The notes under the pieces: model-generated
The model's database searches: none
What the model was told of the DNA's origin: nothing
The model's input: the letters and a program-made list of their open reading frames with translations, nothing else
Made by a program: the position numbers and the translations under genes
In this document: positions 10,883 through 22,721 of the stretch, one piece after another
Layout: every line of letters starts with the position of its first letter
How positions within the stretch are numbered: the first letter of the stretch is position 1
Origin: Trichobilharzia regenti
Taxonomy: Eukaryota > Platyhelminthes > Trematoda > Strigeidida > Schistosomatidae
Direction: 5' to 3'
NCBI GenBank assembly: GCA_944472135.2
Contig: OX235270.1
Coordinates: forward strand, 41,788,352 to 41,852,351
DNA length: 64,000 nucleotides

Positions 10883-11177
10883 CTTTTTTGATTTGATTTG
10901 AGTTTTTTTCATTTTGATGACTTAATTTCGTTCCTTTGCTTGTTCTTTAATTGCTTAGAATTCTTGTATTCATTCAGATTTCTTAAGTCATTTCGTATCT
11001 TCTTTGTTTCTATGTTCATCCTGAGTAAAACTCACTCATCAAACTATTCATATTATTATTACATAACTTCTTTTAACAACTGTTTGTGACAGCTCATCAC
11101 CTTTGTTACTACCCTAGCTTCATTAACACTTAATTTTCTTGACTTGTATTACCAACCTTCACCTGTCTAGTTAAAGG
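10883..11177 (+). other. Probable 3' untranslated part of Penelope-like element
   Basis: T-rich sequence between the endonuclease stop codon and the right inverted arm. It has no frame of note and is placed in the element by position only. Counterpart about 33,402-33,696. Confidence 0.4.
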
Positions 11178-11320
11178 TAACCTTAACCAATTGTAATTTT
11201 GTTTGACAAACTTAATGTACACGTACATACAAAACAACACATATATATTTGCAATTGTACAGCTAAGAAAATGAATTTGTCGAAAAGAGACTCTTTGCTG
11301 ATCTACGTGTTTTGTTTTCA
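11178..11320 (-). repeat. Right arm of 143-bp inverted repeat
   Basis: Inverse copy of 10,384-10,526. Penelope-like elements are known for tandem or inverted terminal repeats, so the arms are probably part of the insertion. Counterpart 33,697-33,839. Confidence 0.85.
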
Positions 11321-14300
11321 TTAATGCGTGGATAGGGATTATCCATGAATTGAAACACTTTGTTGTAGCAATATAACAGACAAACTAAACGTAATTCTGA
11401 CGACGTGATGAGATTATAAATGCTATAGTTATTTACATTAATTGATTTATATTATAAAAAAGAGAGTGAAGAAGGATGATAATACTGAAAGCTCATCTTC
11501 ATTGTCCTAAGTCATTCCTTACAGCCACAAGTAACAAATAGGTCAAAATATGAAAATATGTAGTGAAAATTGAGATGGGAAATTATTTATTTTTCAGTTG
11601 CTCTTATAGTTAGAGAACAAAGTAATTTTTAATGTATGTTTTGAAAATGTTAGTCATTGATGATTGAAGAAATTCAGTTCAAATTAGTGGATAAGACAAT
11701 AGCTTGTCACAGGAGAAACTGAAGTTGGAAAACCTGACTTAGATCATTGATTTCATCAATTCAGTTGTTAAGATTTATTATGAGACGAGATCCGTTAGAG
11801 AACCAATGAACACCAGTGAATACTCAACAGCTTTTTAGTTCTAATTGAGTATTCTTCAACAGTACACATAAATGAACCCACTAGAAATGGAAAATAGGGA
11901 CTTCACGTCATGAGTCAAACTTGTTAGATGCATTCCAACAACTCATGAATTTTAACCTCTATGAATTCATGATGTACTGCAAGCTCCATCCAGAGTGATG
12001 AAATCTACCTTGAAGTCAATAAAACCTTCACAAATCAGAACTTTAAATGGTTGAATTCTAGCCTAATAAGTAAGTGGATTACTCGTGACTCTTGAATGAC
12101 AGACAGACAAGGTACATAGATGCATTACTGAATGCCGAATAGGACTTAGGTTTAAACTCTAGAACAGACTTAACATCTTTGTGGTGCTGTCTCATTCTAT
12201 TAACAAAAAACTTGAAAATTTAAAAATGAATATATTGTGGTTTTATTTCAGTGATTGTTTATAACGATATAGAGTAATCAAGCGACAAATGCCTATTGTT
12301 TGTTCATTGTGCAAGTTGTCTGCTTCTTCTATCATCTTATTACTTTTTCTCTCTTCTATTTTAGGAACTATTTTATCATCTACATAAGATAGTCGAAAAC
12401 ATCTGTTTTCAGATATGTGTTGATTGGTAACATGAATGCCTCAGGTAACTTTCCATCATGTTCACCTAATCAGTGTGAATTAACCTAAAGATTAGTTGTA
12501 GTGATTATCAATTTCTATTGCTTTATTGTTTAAATGCGTGCTGTTGTTAATATTTATTAGATAAATCACCATTAGTTCTGCCAAATACTAATTCCTAAAT
12601 TCTACTCAGTCCGTGTTGTTGTTTGGTTTCCTGTGATTCGGTCATTGCAAAATTATACTAAAAATAACTATTACATTAGATTTAATAAACCGATAGCTGG
12701 GGCTATAGCAGAAACAAACAATTCTCCCAAGTAGATGTATCTTCTTTACAAACATTAGACCATAGAATTTTAAAAGGAGAATCGACTTTTCAGTCTAGGT
12801 ATATACAACTTGGTTGTTGCACGGTAAAGATATCATCTTTCCAGTCCTAAGTGTATTGGTCGATGTAATGTGTAATGATCCTTGCAATCTGAGCTGTTTT
12901 TAATGTTGTATACTGTGGTTCACTGTCATCTGATGCGGAATACTTAGAATCAATTTCAATGGTTAGTTTACAGGGATTTAACTCATTTCAAGTTAGATCA
13001 TTATCACTCCTGTGGCCATCGGTGAGTATTGCTAAAATATCCGATAGCATAATGAAACAACTATGCAATACTCCCTTGTTTTCAATGGTTCTCTAATTGG
13101 TGTTGGTTTGTCATCTAACTGGAAATATTACGAACCAACTTTCAGGAGTAGGTTACTGCTGAAGTACGTGGGTTTCGCACTGAGCAATGCAGGTTAAGAT
13201 TGTTTTAGAAGTATGAATTTCTTAATGGTTGTTGATAAGAGTTGCTGATTATGGCTAACGAGAATAAAGCCAATTTTCATTGTCTTCTGCCAGTTCTCTA
13301 CAACTTTATATGATCATTAATTTTTCCTGACTGTTTTACCTGTCAGAAGACGAGTGGAATCATTAGTTAACTAGTTTAATACATAATCTTTTTTTCTCTT
13401 TAAACCTTAAGGGTTTCAGATAGTGTTATTTTGTATCGAAAACAACTTACATAAATATTAGTCTGTTTTGCTTAAAAACTAGAGATACAGAAAAGGAAAG
13501 CAAAATATAAGGTGTAATAGGCTAAATAGTGACTGGTTCTTCGAGTAGCGTTTCTAGTGCCCACCCCCACCACTAGAGAGTAGTCCATGTCATAAAGTGA
13601 GGATTCAAATGATAAGTCAAGTCTGTTAAATGATTTTTCGGATTCTGTTAACCAGCTAGGCGAGTGAAGAACCCGGTCATTTAGACATGGAGTGCTCTAC
13701 AGTACATCCTATATCCATCTTATACGCGAATACTAATCATCTGAATTCGTCTATGTACACGAAAATGACTATTCATTTTTTTAGATTCAGGCGGTAATCT
13801 TTAGAAACGTATAGAGAGAATAGCCTTCAAACTGTTTACATCATAATATTCCTTCAAAATGGTGAAGTGACTTTACAGATCACAAAGCGTACACTCCAAG
13901 TTTGGAATCTCATCACAATAAAAATTTTTCCAAAATTACGGACAGACGATGGTAATAACTGTTATTTTTTTAACATTAGTTATCAAACTGTTGAGCTGCA
14001 GGAGATGATTGGATAAAAAAAAGGTGTTTTCGCTAGGTTATTTTCTTCTATGTCCGGAGAAAAATGCAACTCTAATTAGCTTTATTTTTACACTGTTAGA
14101 TTACAGTAGTAGGCACTATGGGAGAAATATTAGAATTTAGAATATTACGTGATCGACATCAAAATAACTAAAACTAATTCCACATAAAGCCCATCTGATA
14201 CGATTTCTGGAGATGAACACCTATCATTGCTTTGTTAACGCTTTTATGCGTCTGTATCTGCGTAAAACCACCTCTTTTTATATGATGGAAGTTAAAAGTA

Positions 14301-14744
14301 CATACTTCAAGATGTCAGTCAAACTGGTAAACAAACAAATGCTGACTACAGAAAATATCTATAGCTGATTGATGAAAAATGCCAGAACGCCGTTAAATAA
14401 ATTGACTACAACCTACGTTGTGGTAATGCAATGTGTATAGTGATTCAACACACGGCAAACCGACCTAATAGATGTATAGTGAAAGAATGGATTTCTTTCA
14501 AAATACTCATCAAATTGTTTTCTAAACGGTTATACTTTTTAAGAAAGAAAGTACCACTTATTTCGGCATCACCATTGGCCATAGATTAAAATTATTCCGA
14601 GTACATACACTTAATTTTTTTTTGTAACATGATAATTAAAGTAGTCAAATCTTTTTCCAGGTGTCTAGTTTTACAACAGTCTTCGTGTCAAAAATGTTAA
14701 GTAGAAATGCTAGTCATATCTCAGGGTTTATTATTATTTATTAT
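11321..14744. other. AT-rich stretch with two SINE scraps
   Basis: Only decayed hammerhead-SINE pieces are seen. The first, on the minus strand at about 11,780-11,890, keeps 'gttagagaaccaatgaacacc' and a GTACTG arm. The second, on the plus strand at about 13,015-13,125, keeps GTATTGC/GCAATAC arms, GAAACA and the 'caatggttctctaa' tail. A faint tRNA-like motif ('actgaatgcc' with 'ggtttaaactc') is at 12,128-12,160. Nothing else is recognised. Confidence 0.5.
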
Positions 14745-15115
14745 TATTGTTCCCTTAGGTTCCTAGTGGAACATAGGTCTTCAACTGCACGTCTCCATTT
14801 GCTTCTGTCTTCTGCTGTACTTTTCACCTGCATCCATGTTAATTCATACTCTTTCAGCTCCTCTTCACACGATATCCTCCATGTCACCCTTGCACCGACG
14901 TCCCACTCGCCGCTTCCCTTTCGGCCTGGTTCCACTCGAGCAATGGCCTGACGCGCACGCGATGTCACCCAGCGGTCTCCTCAGCGAGTGTCCGGTCCAT
15001 CTCCACATTCTCCTGCATATTTGTTGGGCGATCGCTTCTTGTTTTGTTTGTTCCCATAGTTTCTTGTTGGTGATTCTTTCCAGCCCGGACATCTGATCTT
15101 CAGTAAAGAGCGAAG
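14745..15115 (-). pseudogene. RTE-like LINE 3' end (RT C-terminus and tail)
   Basis: The reverse strand encodes the end of a non-LTR retrotransposon polyprotein: ITNKKLWEQT, IAQQICRRMWRWTGHSLRRP, then a basic GKRRVGRR segment and WRRAVEDLCST near the end, split between frames. This WRWxGHxLR region is typical of the RTE-type polyprotein terminus common in schistosomes. The 3' tail reads 'gaagacctatgttcc' followed by TAA-type repeats. The catalytic RT core is absent, so the copy is 5'-truncated. Around 14,955-15,060 it differs strongly from its counterpart at 37,265-37,625. Confidence 0.75.
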
Positions 15116-15236
15116 ACAGTTGGGTTTAACACTCAGGGTTTATCACTCAGCAATTAAGGTGGGTGACAGATTTTAGAAGTGGAAATTTTCAAGAAGTCAG
15201 CAGATCTTATGTGTTTTTTTTTCTCATGTTTTACAG

Positions 15237-15340
15237 TGGATGGACTAACTGATACCAAAACACTTGAAGGGAAACAAGAAAATGGCTGTATTGCAGCTGG
15301 TTGCCTGAAAGAGACTAATTTTTTGAATTATGAAAGAAAA
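15237..15340 (+). other. Candidate 104-base exon
   Basis: The tract 'tttttttttctcatgttttacag' ends like a 3' splice site at 15,236, and 'aaaa|gtgtgt' follows 15,340 as a weak donor. The 104 bases read in one frame without stops (motifs DGLTDTK, LEGKQENGCIAAGCLKE). The second large copy (37,751-37,854) differs by one codon (Thr to Ile). No family is recognised; chance remains possible. Confidence 0.25.
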
Positions 15341-16187
15341 GTGTGTTTGATATTATTATATACATGTATAATCTCTTCTGTGTTTTTCGATTAGATGCAT
15401 TACATTACACTAAATATATAGACCTCTACTTATAAATGTGAGCAAGCTAACTGTTTAATGATGGACTGTCTCTATCATTCCGCATTTCACAGTTCATACT
15501 CCATCTTCAAACTCAATCCAGAATACATAGTTGTCACGATTGACTATCAGGTTAACAAAGGTATACTAATATTCGAAAACAGTCAAGTGTCTTTATGAGA
15601 ATTTATGTGCAGTTGTCTTCCATGAAGCATGTTTCCTGATAATTAGCAGTGTGTGTGAATCACATTTGATAAGAATGACTGGTGTTTGCACGAAACAAAG
15701 CACTTCTGTTGTAACAGCAATGACTATAGATACTTTAAAAGAAGAAAGGATGGCGCCTAATGCTCAGCAGAATAAAGATCTATTACAACTAAAATGAAAC
15801 AATTCTTTATCCCCTTCTAACAAAGGTTTACATTTTACGGATGTGTGGTGACAGACAAAGAGCAAACGAAGGGAACTAAGTGAAGCATTTATGTATCACT
15901 TGTAATGTGCATAAATTGTTTTATTTTTAGAACGATCAACATTTTCACATCTATTTATTTATACTGATTTCTTGAGTACGCTCCAGAAGTGTATCGTCCA
16001 AACTACTGCTAATATTCCTTGGCCGAAGAACTTTAGCTAGCGATTACTATAGTCACTTATGTAACACAAGGACATTCATTACAAATCAAGTGAGTAATAT
16101 TCATAAGAATCAAAGTAGGAAGTCACTAGCGAGCATCAGATTAATTTTCAAGAGTTGGTTTGTAAGGATTAAATTTATTACAGGACG
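15341..16187. other. AT-rich non-coding stretch
   Basis: Nothing recognised before the hammerhead SINE. Confidence 0.5.
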
Positions 16188-16545
16188 GAGTTTCCTGGAG
16201 TTCTGGTGAGAAGTCGTCGCCAGTGAAGTTCAACCAGTTAAGTGTGAGAATGGATTTCTCGCAGATGACATTGGTTGGTGGTCGCGGTAGATCATGAATT
16301 GCTAGAAGTTAGAATTCATGGGACATTGAATCAACCGGGTCCTAGTGGCTGAATGGTATACGACCTCACCTTGTAACCGGAAGATCCTGGGTTCAAACCC
16401 CAGTGGATGCGTACTGCCGATGATTCCCAAACTAGGATGAAACAGCAGCTGTCCAGTACTCCCTGGTTTTCAATGGTCCTCTAACTAATATCAATCCGTG
16501 GTCAAACTCGTAAAAACAAATTTAATCTTTACAAATCAAATTTTG
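16188..16545 (+). mobile_element. Smalpha-like hammerhead SINE, best copy
   Basis: A complete-looking member. It has a 5' body ('gagttctggtgagaagtcgt'), the tRNA-like promoter with A-box region 'tagtggctgaatggtatac' and B box 'gggttcaaacccc', then the hammerhead fold, then the family tail 'caatggtcctctaacta'. The element would be transcribed by RNA polymerase III and copied by a LINE; both are known for this class and inferred here. Counterpart 38,701-39,058. Confidence 0.85.
16411..16459 (+). ncRNA. Hammerhead ribozyme-like fold, near consensus
   Basis: Stem I arms GTACTG (16,411-16,416) and CAGTAC (16,454-16,459) pair perfectly. The core CCGATGA differs from CUGANGA by U4 to C. Stem II is TTCC...GGAT with a U-U closing mismatch, followed by an intact GAAA at 16,439-16,442. 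A very short stem III (ACAGC/GCTGT) and the cleavage triplet GTC (16,451-16,453) follow. A minimal stem III is known for schistosome hammerheads. The U4 change probably lowers or removes activity. Counterpart 38,924-38,972. Confidence 0.75.
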
Positions 16546-18049
16546 AAAATAACTTTTCATTGACTAAATAATTAGCAACAGACGTGCGATTTCATACCCC
16601 GTTTTTATGACTTACAGTCTAACGAGTGGTAGTTAAAGATAAATAAACTTTATTCAGTACTCCTAACGTCCGAAATGATAGTAAATATTTTGGCTAAGAA
16701 AGTATAAGACTCATAAATGAAGCAGGAAGCCATGTTCATGTTGCAAAAATCGGGTTCTATGAAGTTTATTTTTTTTTAATGAACTTGAAATACATCAATA
16801 AGTGAATGTAAGTTTTGTTAAATATTCCAAATCATAATCGGTCACATGGCTATCATCTAACTTGAAACAACTTTCGCTATGATTCCTATTATTATTTCAA
16901 GATATTTATGCAAATCTTTTAACCGATCCTGTCAATTTTATGAAATGCTAATCATTTTGGTATCTGATTATCACAAAAACGAAACAGCATGACAACAAAA
17001 GTAGGTCGGAAGCAATTTTATGACTGCCATATCCACACATATGTAATCACAGGAATAGTGAGTCGTGTGAAGATCTGTAAAGAGAAGAAAACAATATTTT
17101 TAGCAGACAACTTCTAATGTATTATTTACGTTCCAAGTTAGTTTTACTTCCAGAGGAATGTTAGTCAGTAAACTAATGGATAATAAAAATCATTAAAGTG
17201 AGACTTTATTTTATTTCGACTTCATGCAGATTCTGATGATTTCAAATTTTATATTATTTATTTTACTGGTTTTCTGAAAATGTTTACAGCATATAAAGCA
17301 AGTCTTTATTCAAACAAGAGAAATTAAGGTAATTAGTCATCAATATAAAAAGCACGAAGAGAAATAGGCCAAAGAAAAGTGTGAATATTAGTAGAATGTG
17401 AATGATTTGCTTAAATAACTTTTTAATGTAAGGATGTTGGTTATACTTTGCCACTAATTGGTGTAATTAGTCTACCAGTGTATATTAGTGTGGTGTTTAT
17501 AAATGAAGTAGTTTTCACAAAATCCTGAAAAATACATCATTATACAAGGATTCAAGCTCATTGCTTACATCAGATGAAATTTGGTATTAACCAGTTACCT
17601 GTTAAACAGTTCTGAATATTCATCCTCCTACCAGTCGTTAAATGTGTTTAGATGTGTCATTCATACAAAGGTTTAGGTTAATAAGTATCTTTATATCACT
17701 CTACTTGACCTTAGACCAGTAACTGTTCTACATTCTATGAATCGTTTACATAGGTATATGAATTAATGGTTAATGCAAAGATGTACACGATATATAAGAA
17801 AAACTGCTTTACCTATGAATGTGGTCAGTTGATAATTAGTGGCAAAATTTACAAATCACTCCAAAAGGTCTCCAGCTACTCCTTATGTTAAACACTCACT
17901 GGATTTCGAAAATGTTTTTATTTACTAATACTCTCGAAAAATAAAAAAAATGACATCTGAGTGTTATGACAAAAATTACTTAATGGATTAGTTGTCATGA
18001 ATATAGTTAAAAAATTTCTATTGTAATTTATTATTATTATTGTTATTAT
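16546..18049. other. AT-rich non-coding stretch
   Basis: Nothing recognised. It ends in an (ATT)n microsatellite at 18,028-18,059 that belongs to the LINE tail and is shorter in the other large copy. Confidence 0.5.
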
Positions 18050-18960
18050 TATTATTACTATGTGCTTTAATTCCTACAGGAACATAGGGCTTCAGCCGCG
18101 CGTCTCCATTGCCTTTGGTTTTCTGCCAACTTTTTCACTCCGCTCCAAATCTGCCCACATGCTTTCATCTCCTCCTCGCATGACCTCCTCCAAGTCACCC
18201 CACCCTATCACTGACGACCAACTCACCTCTCGCTTCCCTTTCGGGTTCCACTCAAGCGATGGCTTGTCTAGTGATGTCACTTGAGGGTTTCCTCAGAGTA
18301 TGGCCACAATCCAATCCACCTCCATTTCTTTCTGCCTATTTGATTCACAATCGGTTCCTGGTTGGTTGGCTCATTTCCAAAGATCTCTTCCTGTTGCTGA
18401 TCTTTTCTGGTCGGCCATCTGATCTTGAGTATTGAGCGAAGACAACTGTTAATTAAGGTCTGACGCACTGTGCAAGTCTCTGATCCGTATAGTGAGTGGC
18501 ACCGACTGACTTCACATTGGAGTTGAAAATCCTGATCTTATTTTTGATGCTAAGTGTGGTGTGCTGTTGACCTCCACACAGACTTAAGAGTAATGAAAGC
18601 TTGGCTTTGATATCCTCGTCAGTTCCGTCGGCCTGTAGTTGAAACGATGCTTCCCAGGTGGGTAGGTAAAGGAGGTTGTTTCTTTCAGGTTCCTCCCATT
18701 TATGCTGGCTGATTATTGTCTGTTATTGTTGCTGTTGGTGTTGGCCAGAAATCTTCATCACCTCTGTGTTATCAATGTTCACCTGAAGTCCTATTTTCTC
18801 TGGATGGTTCTTCTGCCAGCTTGTTGTTTTTCACTTGCATATCTTCCAGTTTGTGGGAAATCAGACATATATCGTCGGCGAAGTCCAGATCCTGCAAGTT
18901 TTTTGTGTGAGTTCATTTTATGCCTGTTTCCTCACTGCTCGGCCCATTGTCTGTCACATT
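18050..18960 (-). pseudogene. RTE-like LINE 3' half (RT palm motif to tail)
   Basis: Reading the reverse strand, the RT motif DLDFADDICLISHKLEDMQ appears at about 18,840-18,905, where FADD is the catalytic palm motif. It is followed after frameshifts and stops by the WRWIGL...LR region and a basic segment. The element ends 'gaagccctatgttcctgtagg' plus TAA repeats at 18,028. Everything upstream of the palm is missing, so this is a 5'-truncated, decayed copy. In the other large copy the palm codons read FAED. Counterpart 40,556-41,466. Confidence 0.8.
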
Positions 18961-21900
18961 ATCCAATCTACTGCAATCCGGAAGATCATTGGCGACTACA
19001 TATATTAGGAAAAACTGAGATGCATTGTTGTTCTTTCCATTCATTCTGCATACTTTTGAAGTTAGTAAACACTGAACTGATGGGTTCTGAATGACTCATT
19101 TAAAACCATAAAAGTCCTCTTGTAACTATCAGGTGGTCACTTTACGTCGTAGAATTTTTAGTGATTCATGTCGTTAATGTACTCCGGTAATGGCTTGAAT
19201 GCCGATGAACCTTCAGAAGACATTCACAAGACTTATGTGGCATTCCCCAACTTGTGTCGTCTTTATCACAAAAGTTATATTCCAGTGTTCATTGATAGAC
19301 ATTTGGGTTAACTAACTTTTTATTCTCTTTCCTACTTTATGACCGTGAGTTCGAAGATTTAGGAAAAAATTAAGTACTTCTGACCATAAGTACCTGTGTT
19401 CTGTTTCTTGTGTTAAATGATACCACACTTAATTCTGGTGCAATACAGCCAGAGGCTATAAACAACAATGTATTTTGTGTTAGTATTCTCACAAAAATTT
19501 TTTTTAAAGTGTAATGTTTGCGTGAATTTGTGGTTGGTATTTTGATGAACAAAAAGCCATGTACCAACTAACTTATTTAGTTATTAGAGTGACGAAAAAC
19601 ACTGAATAACAATTTTGCCAAACAACTCATTATTATTCATCATCAAGTTATCATTTCCGCTAATAGTCGGATAGAATATCCTCATAAGGAAAATAAGTAA
19701 TACGCCGAAATAATAAATATGTGAAAATAAACAATTTAACTGCAGTCAACTAATAGTTAGATTTATTATAAACCCATTAATGAAATAAAAATGGTCTCCA
19801 TTTTCATAATTAAAACGAATTGAAAACCAAGAAACGGCAGTCAATTATTTAGTATTAACTGCATTACTAAGGTTCTAAGAGAACCTCATATTTGACATGG
19901 TGGGACACCAAATACCAAGGCTATTTCTTTTCAGCGCCATCATCCCCCATTCACTGCAGTCGGTAGGTATATGTTATTACCGTAAACTTGGTTAGGTAAA
20001 CCTGTGATAGTCTCTCAATGGAATTTCGAGACATCCATGTCAAAAGATTTTTATCAGAAAAGTGATCTTTCATGAATTATGAATTATAATTAAATTGAAG
20101 ATACAATTCTTTGTCTTTTAGGAAATAAAACATATAATTACAAGTACTTGAATAAAAATTAAAGCATCCACAATTTCATTGGAGCCTAGTAGTTTCACAG
20201 TTATGTGATCATCAAAAGACTTGAATGTTCAAAAGACTGACAAAGTTTATCAAACACGACGTCATTTCAAAGTACAAAATGACCAACTACTGAACTATTC
20301 AGAGTATCAAACGAGTTGTCAGATAATTTAATTCCATGAAGAAAACCATCTTCAAACCAATCAAATCATTTACATAAACACAGAGAATAATAATAAGCAT
20401 AACCTATTTTAACTCGATTTTTTCAGTGCCAGTTTTCTTTCTAGTTATATCCTGTACTCATTTAAATCCTCTTATTGCAGTGAAAAAGTTCAGCGATACA
20501 TTATATGAATATATTTCCTTATTTTAGTAAGGTACATTGCAAGATAGAAATAGATACGATTACCAACTAACATACTCTGGATAAAATACATATGATCATA
20601 TATCTGATCAGTGAGAATGTAAGTGATAATGGAAAATTTTTTTTTATTGAATTTGAGATTTTCCCGTCGATTGATTGGACTGAAGTGCTCGGTCTCAGGT
20701 TGACATGTCTGTTGGCTTCTTGTGCAGATGCTTCGACGATGTCTGGGCATTTAGTTTTTCCTCAAAATATTTTGAATAATGCGGTCGTAAAATGATTTAT
20801 ACAATTATGTTCAGTGACAATTTCATAAGTCTTATTTTTCCATATTAGTTATTTGATTGAAGCATCAAAAGGAAAACAGAGAATAGAAGCCAAAAAGAAA
20901 TGCTAATTTATATCTCATATAGAAAGTATAACTTGTGAGACGAATTCACATTCATCCAAAGACAACATCAAATGTTTGAACTTAAAGTGAAAATACCTAC
21001 AGTCTTTGTTAGCTGTCAAAAGTTGGCGACTGATAAGCAGCTTTAGTATAACAAAGTTTTGATTTCCTGATTAAAAAATTTTAAAATTTTGAGGAGCGCA
21101 AGTGTAATCATTCTGGGACAATTCTGTCTCTTTTAAGAAATGTAACAAGAAAGTGCCGGACAGACTGCAGCAATAACGTTTAGACTGCTACTTTACTTTC
21201 ATGGAGAGTGATTTCTTTTCACTTTCTGGATAGTTATGAAGAAAGATGTCTACTACTGATGATATATAACGGTCACACTACATGTTAAACACTAGCAGAA
21301 TCTTCGTTTTATTACAACAGTTAACAACATCCCAATTTGCACCATCCTACTGATTCACAGACTCAGTGTTTCTGAAGTCTTCTACTGAAAAATATTAGCT
21401 TTAAACCGTTAAAGTTGTTTTTGGATTTCTCCAACCTGTCGTGCAATTGAAAAATACTCATTTTTGAGAAATACTGAGGCAAATAGTTTTATTTATAAGT
21501 ACCTTGAAAGACTTGGTGGTTCAATTTATCCTCTACTATTACTAAACAGTCCAGGAAGTATTTACGAAAAAAGGAATCATTTGAATAGCAGACTAAAACT
21601 TCTGATTTACTGTACTTGAATTTAGCCAAATTTTCCCCGCTGAATGAATAATTACCTGTTATAATAAGTCCTGACTTCAAAGATCCAATGTTACTGATCT
21701 ATCAGTGAAAGCATGCAACATTTCAAATGTTTTGAGAAATGGGGAAAATGTATTTCTGTATATTCGGTGAAGTAGTAATAATGTGGATATAGGAATGTAA
21801 TAATCAAAATAGGGCTAATTCAGATAATGAAAACATTCCTATTTCTTCTGTGATACGAATTCGGATCAGCTCGAAATTCATCAGAAAAAGATAAATGCTT

Positions 21901-22459
21901 CATAATACTGTATACTGTATAGGAATTAGTCTCAGCATGCTGAAACTCTAAATTTTAATTCCAGCTGTGACGAGCGAAAATAACTTGTCAGATATGCACT
22001 TTTTATGACTGTACTGAACTGAATAGACCCGTCGCTGCACCTGTTAATTATTATAATGGTAATGAACTCTACTGGTACGCTAATAGGTCTGTTTGTCCGT
22101 TTTACCTTCCGATTCACTTAGCCATACAAATATCAGAAGAAAAACGCTGTCCTGTGACTCTAAGATATTGTATTATATATCAGTTAGGAAACAAAACATC
22201 TTATTTATATGTTTAATTAATCACAATACAGTTGGCTCACAACCGTGGGAATGGACTGTTCTTATTGGCTGGAAATCTTTATTCTGATTGGTTGGTGAAC
22301 CGATAAAGACCAAGTTGAGACAAAAGACTATGAATTGATCACACACAGTATGTGTGAGAAATGATACGTTTACATAGTAACTCCATCACATGATAAATCA
22401 CACGATTCGTGAGAAAAGATGATATACTATTTTATTCTGGCTCCTATCTGCACTACGGT
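18961..22459. other. Region spanning the copy-1 break, no gene found
   Basis: The two large copies stop matching at 19,452. From there to 22,459 the sequence has no match elsewhere in the window that I can see, and shows no gene, RNA or mobile-element protein. A short similarity ('gaccaag' then 'tgagac') at 22,308 to the start of copy 2 at 22,460 is too brief to interpret. Confidence 0.5.
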
Positions 22460-22721
22460 GACCAAGCTGAGAAACATGAAATTGCAGTTTACTACGCATG
22501 ATTGACGAATTTCAATCATTACACACGAACAACCGATTCAGTTACCATTCTAAGATAAACAAGTGCTCAGCAATCAACCTTAAATAAAGTCAGTTTCAAC
22601 CAACAGTTAAAGTTTCTACCTTACGTAGTGAGTGCTTTATGCTTCCGAATATGCATTGCTGGTGAATGCCAGCAAGTAGGAAACACAGGTACACATTATC
22701 CTGTCGACTAACTAGTTACAC

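Larger units (their letters stand above)
1..19452. repeat. Large direct duplication, copy 1 (left edge outside window)
   Basis: Read against 22,460-41,958 the two stretches match base for base apart from scattered substitutions and small indels. The offset drifts from 22,459 at the start through 22,519 (5.8-14.6 kb) to 22,506 at the end. The match stops abruptly after 'caatacagccag' at 19,452; the next bases are unrelated in the two copies. Position 1 is already inside the repeat, so its true left end is not visible. All old insertions (SINEs, LINE tails, Penelope-like piece) are shared, so the copying is younger than those insertions. It could be a real segmental duplication or two haplotypes placed in tandem by assembly. 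Confidence 0.97.

Noticed and set aside
18702..19094. 130-codon plus-strand frame
   Set aside because: It lies antisense to the RTE-like LINE RT remnant and is best explained as its shadow.
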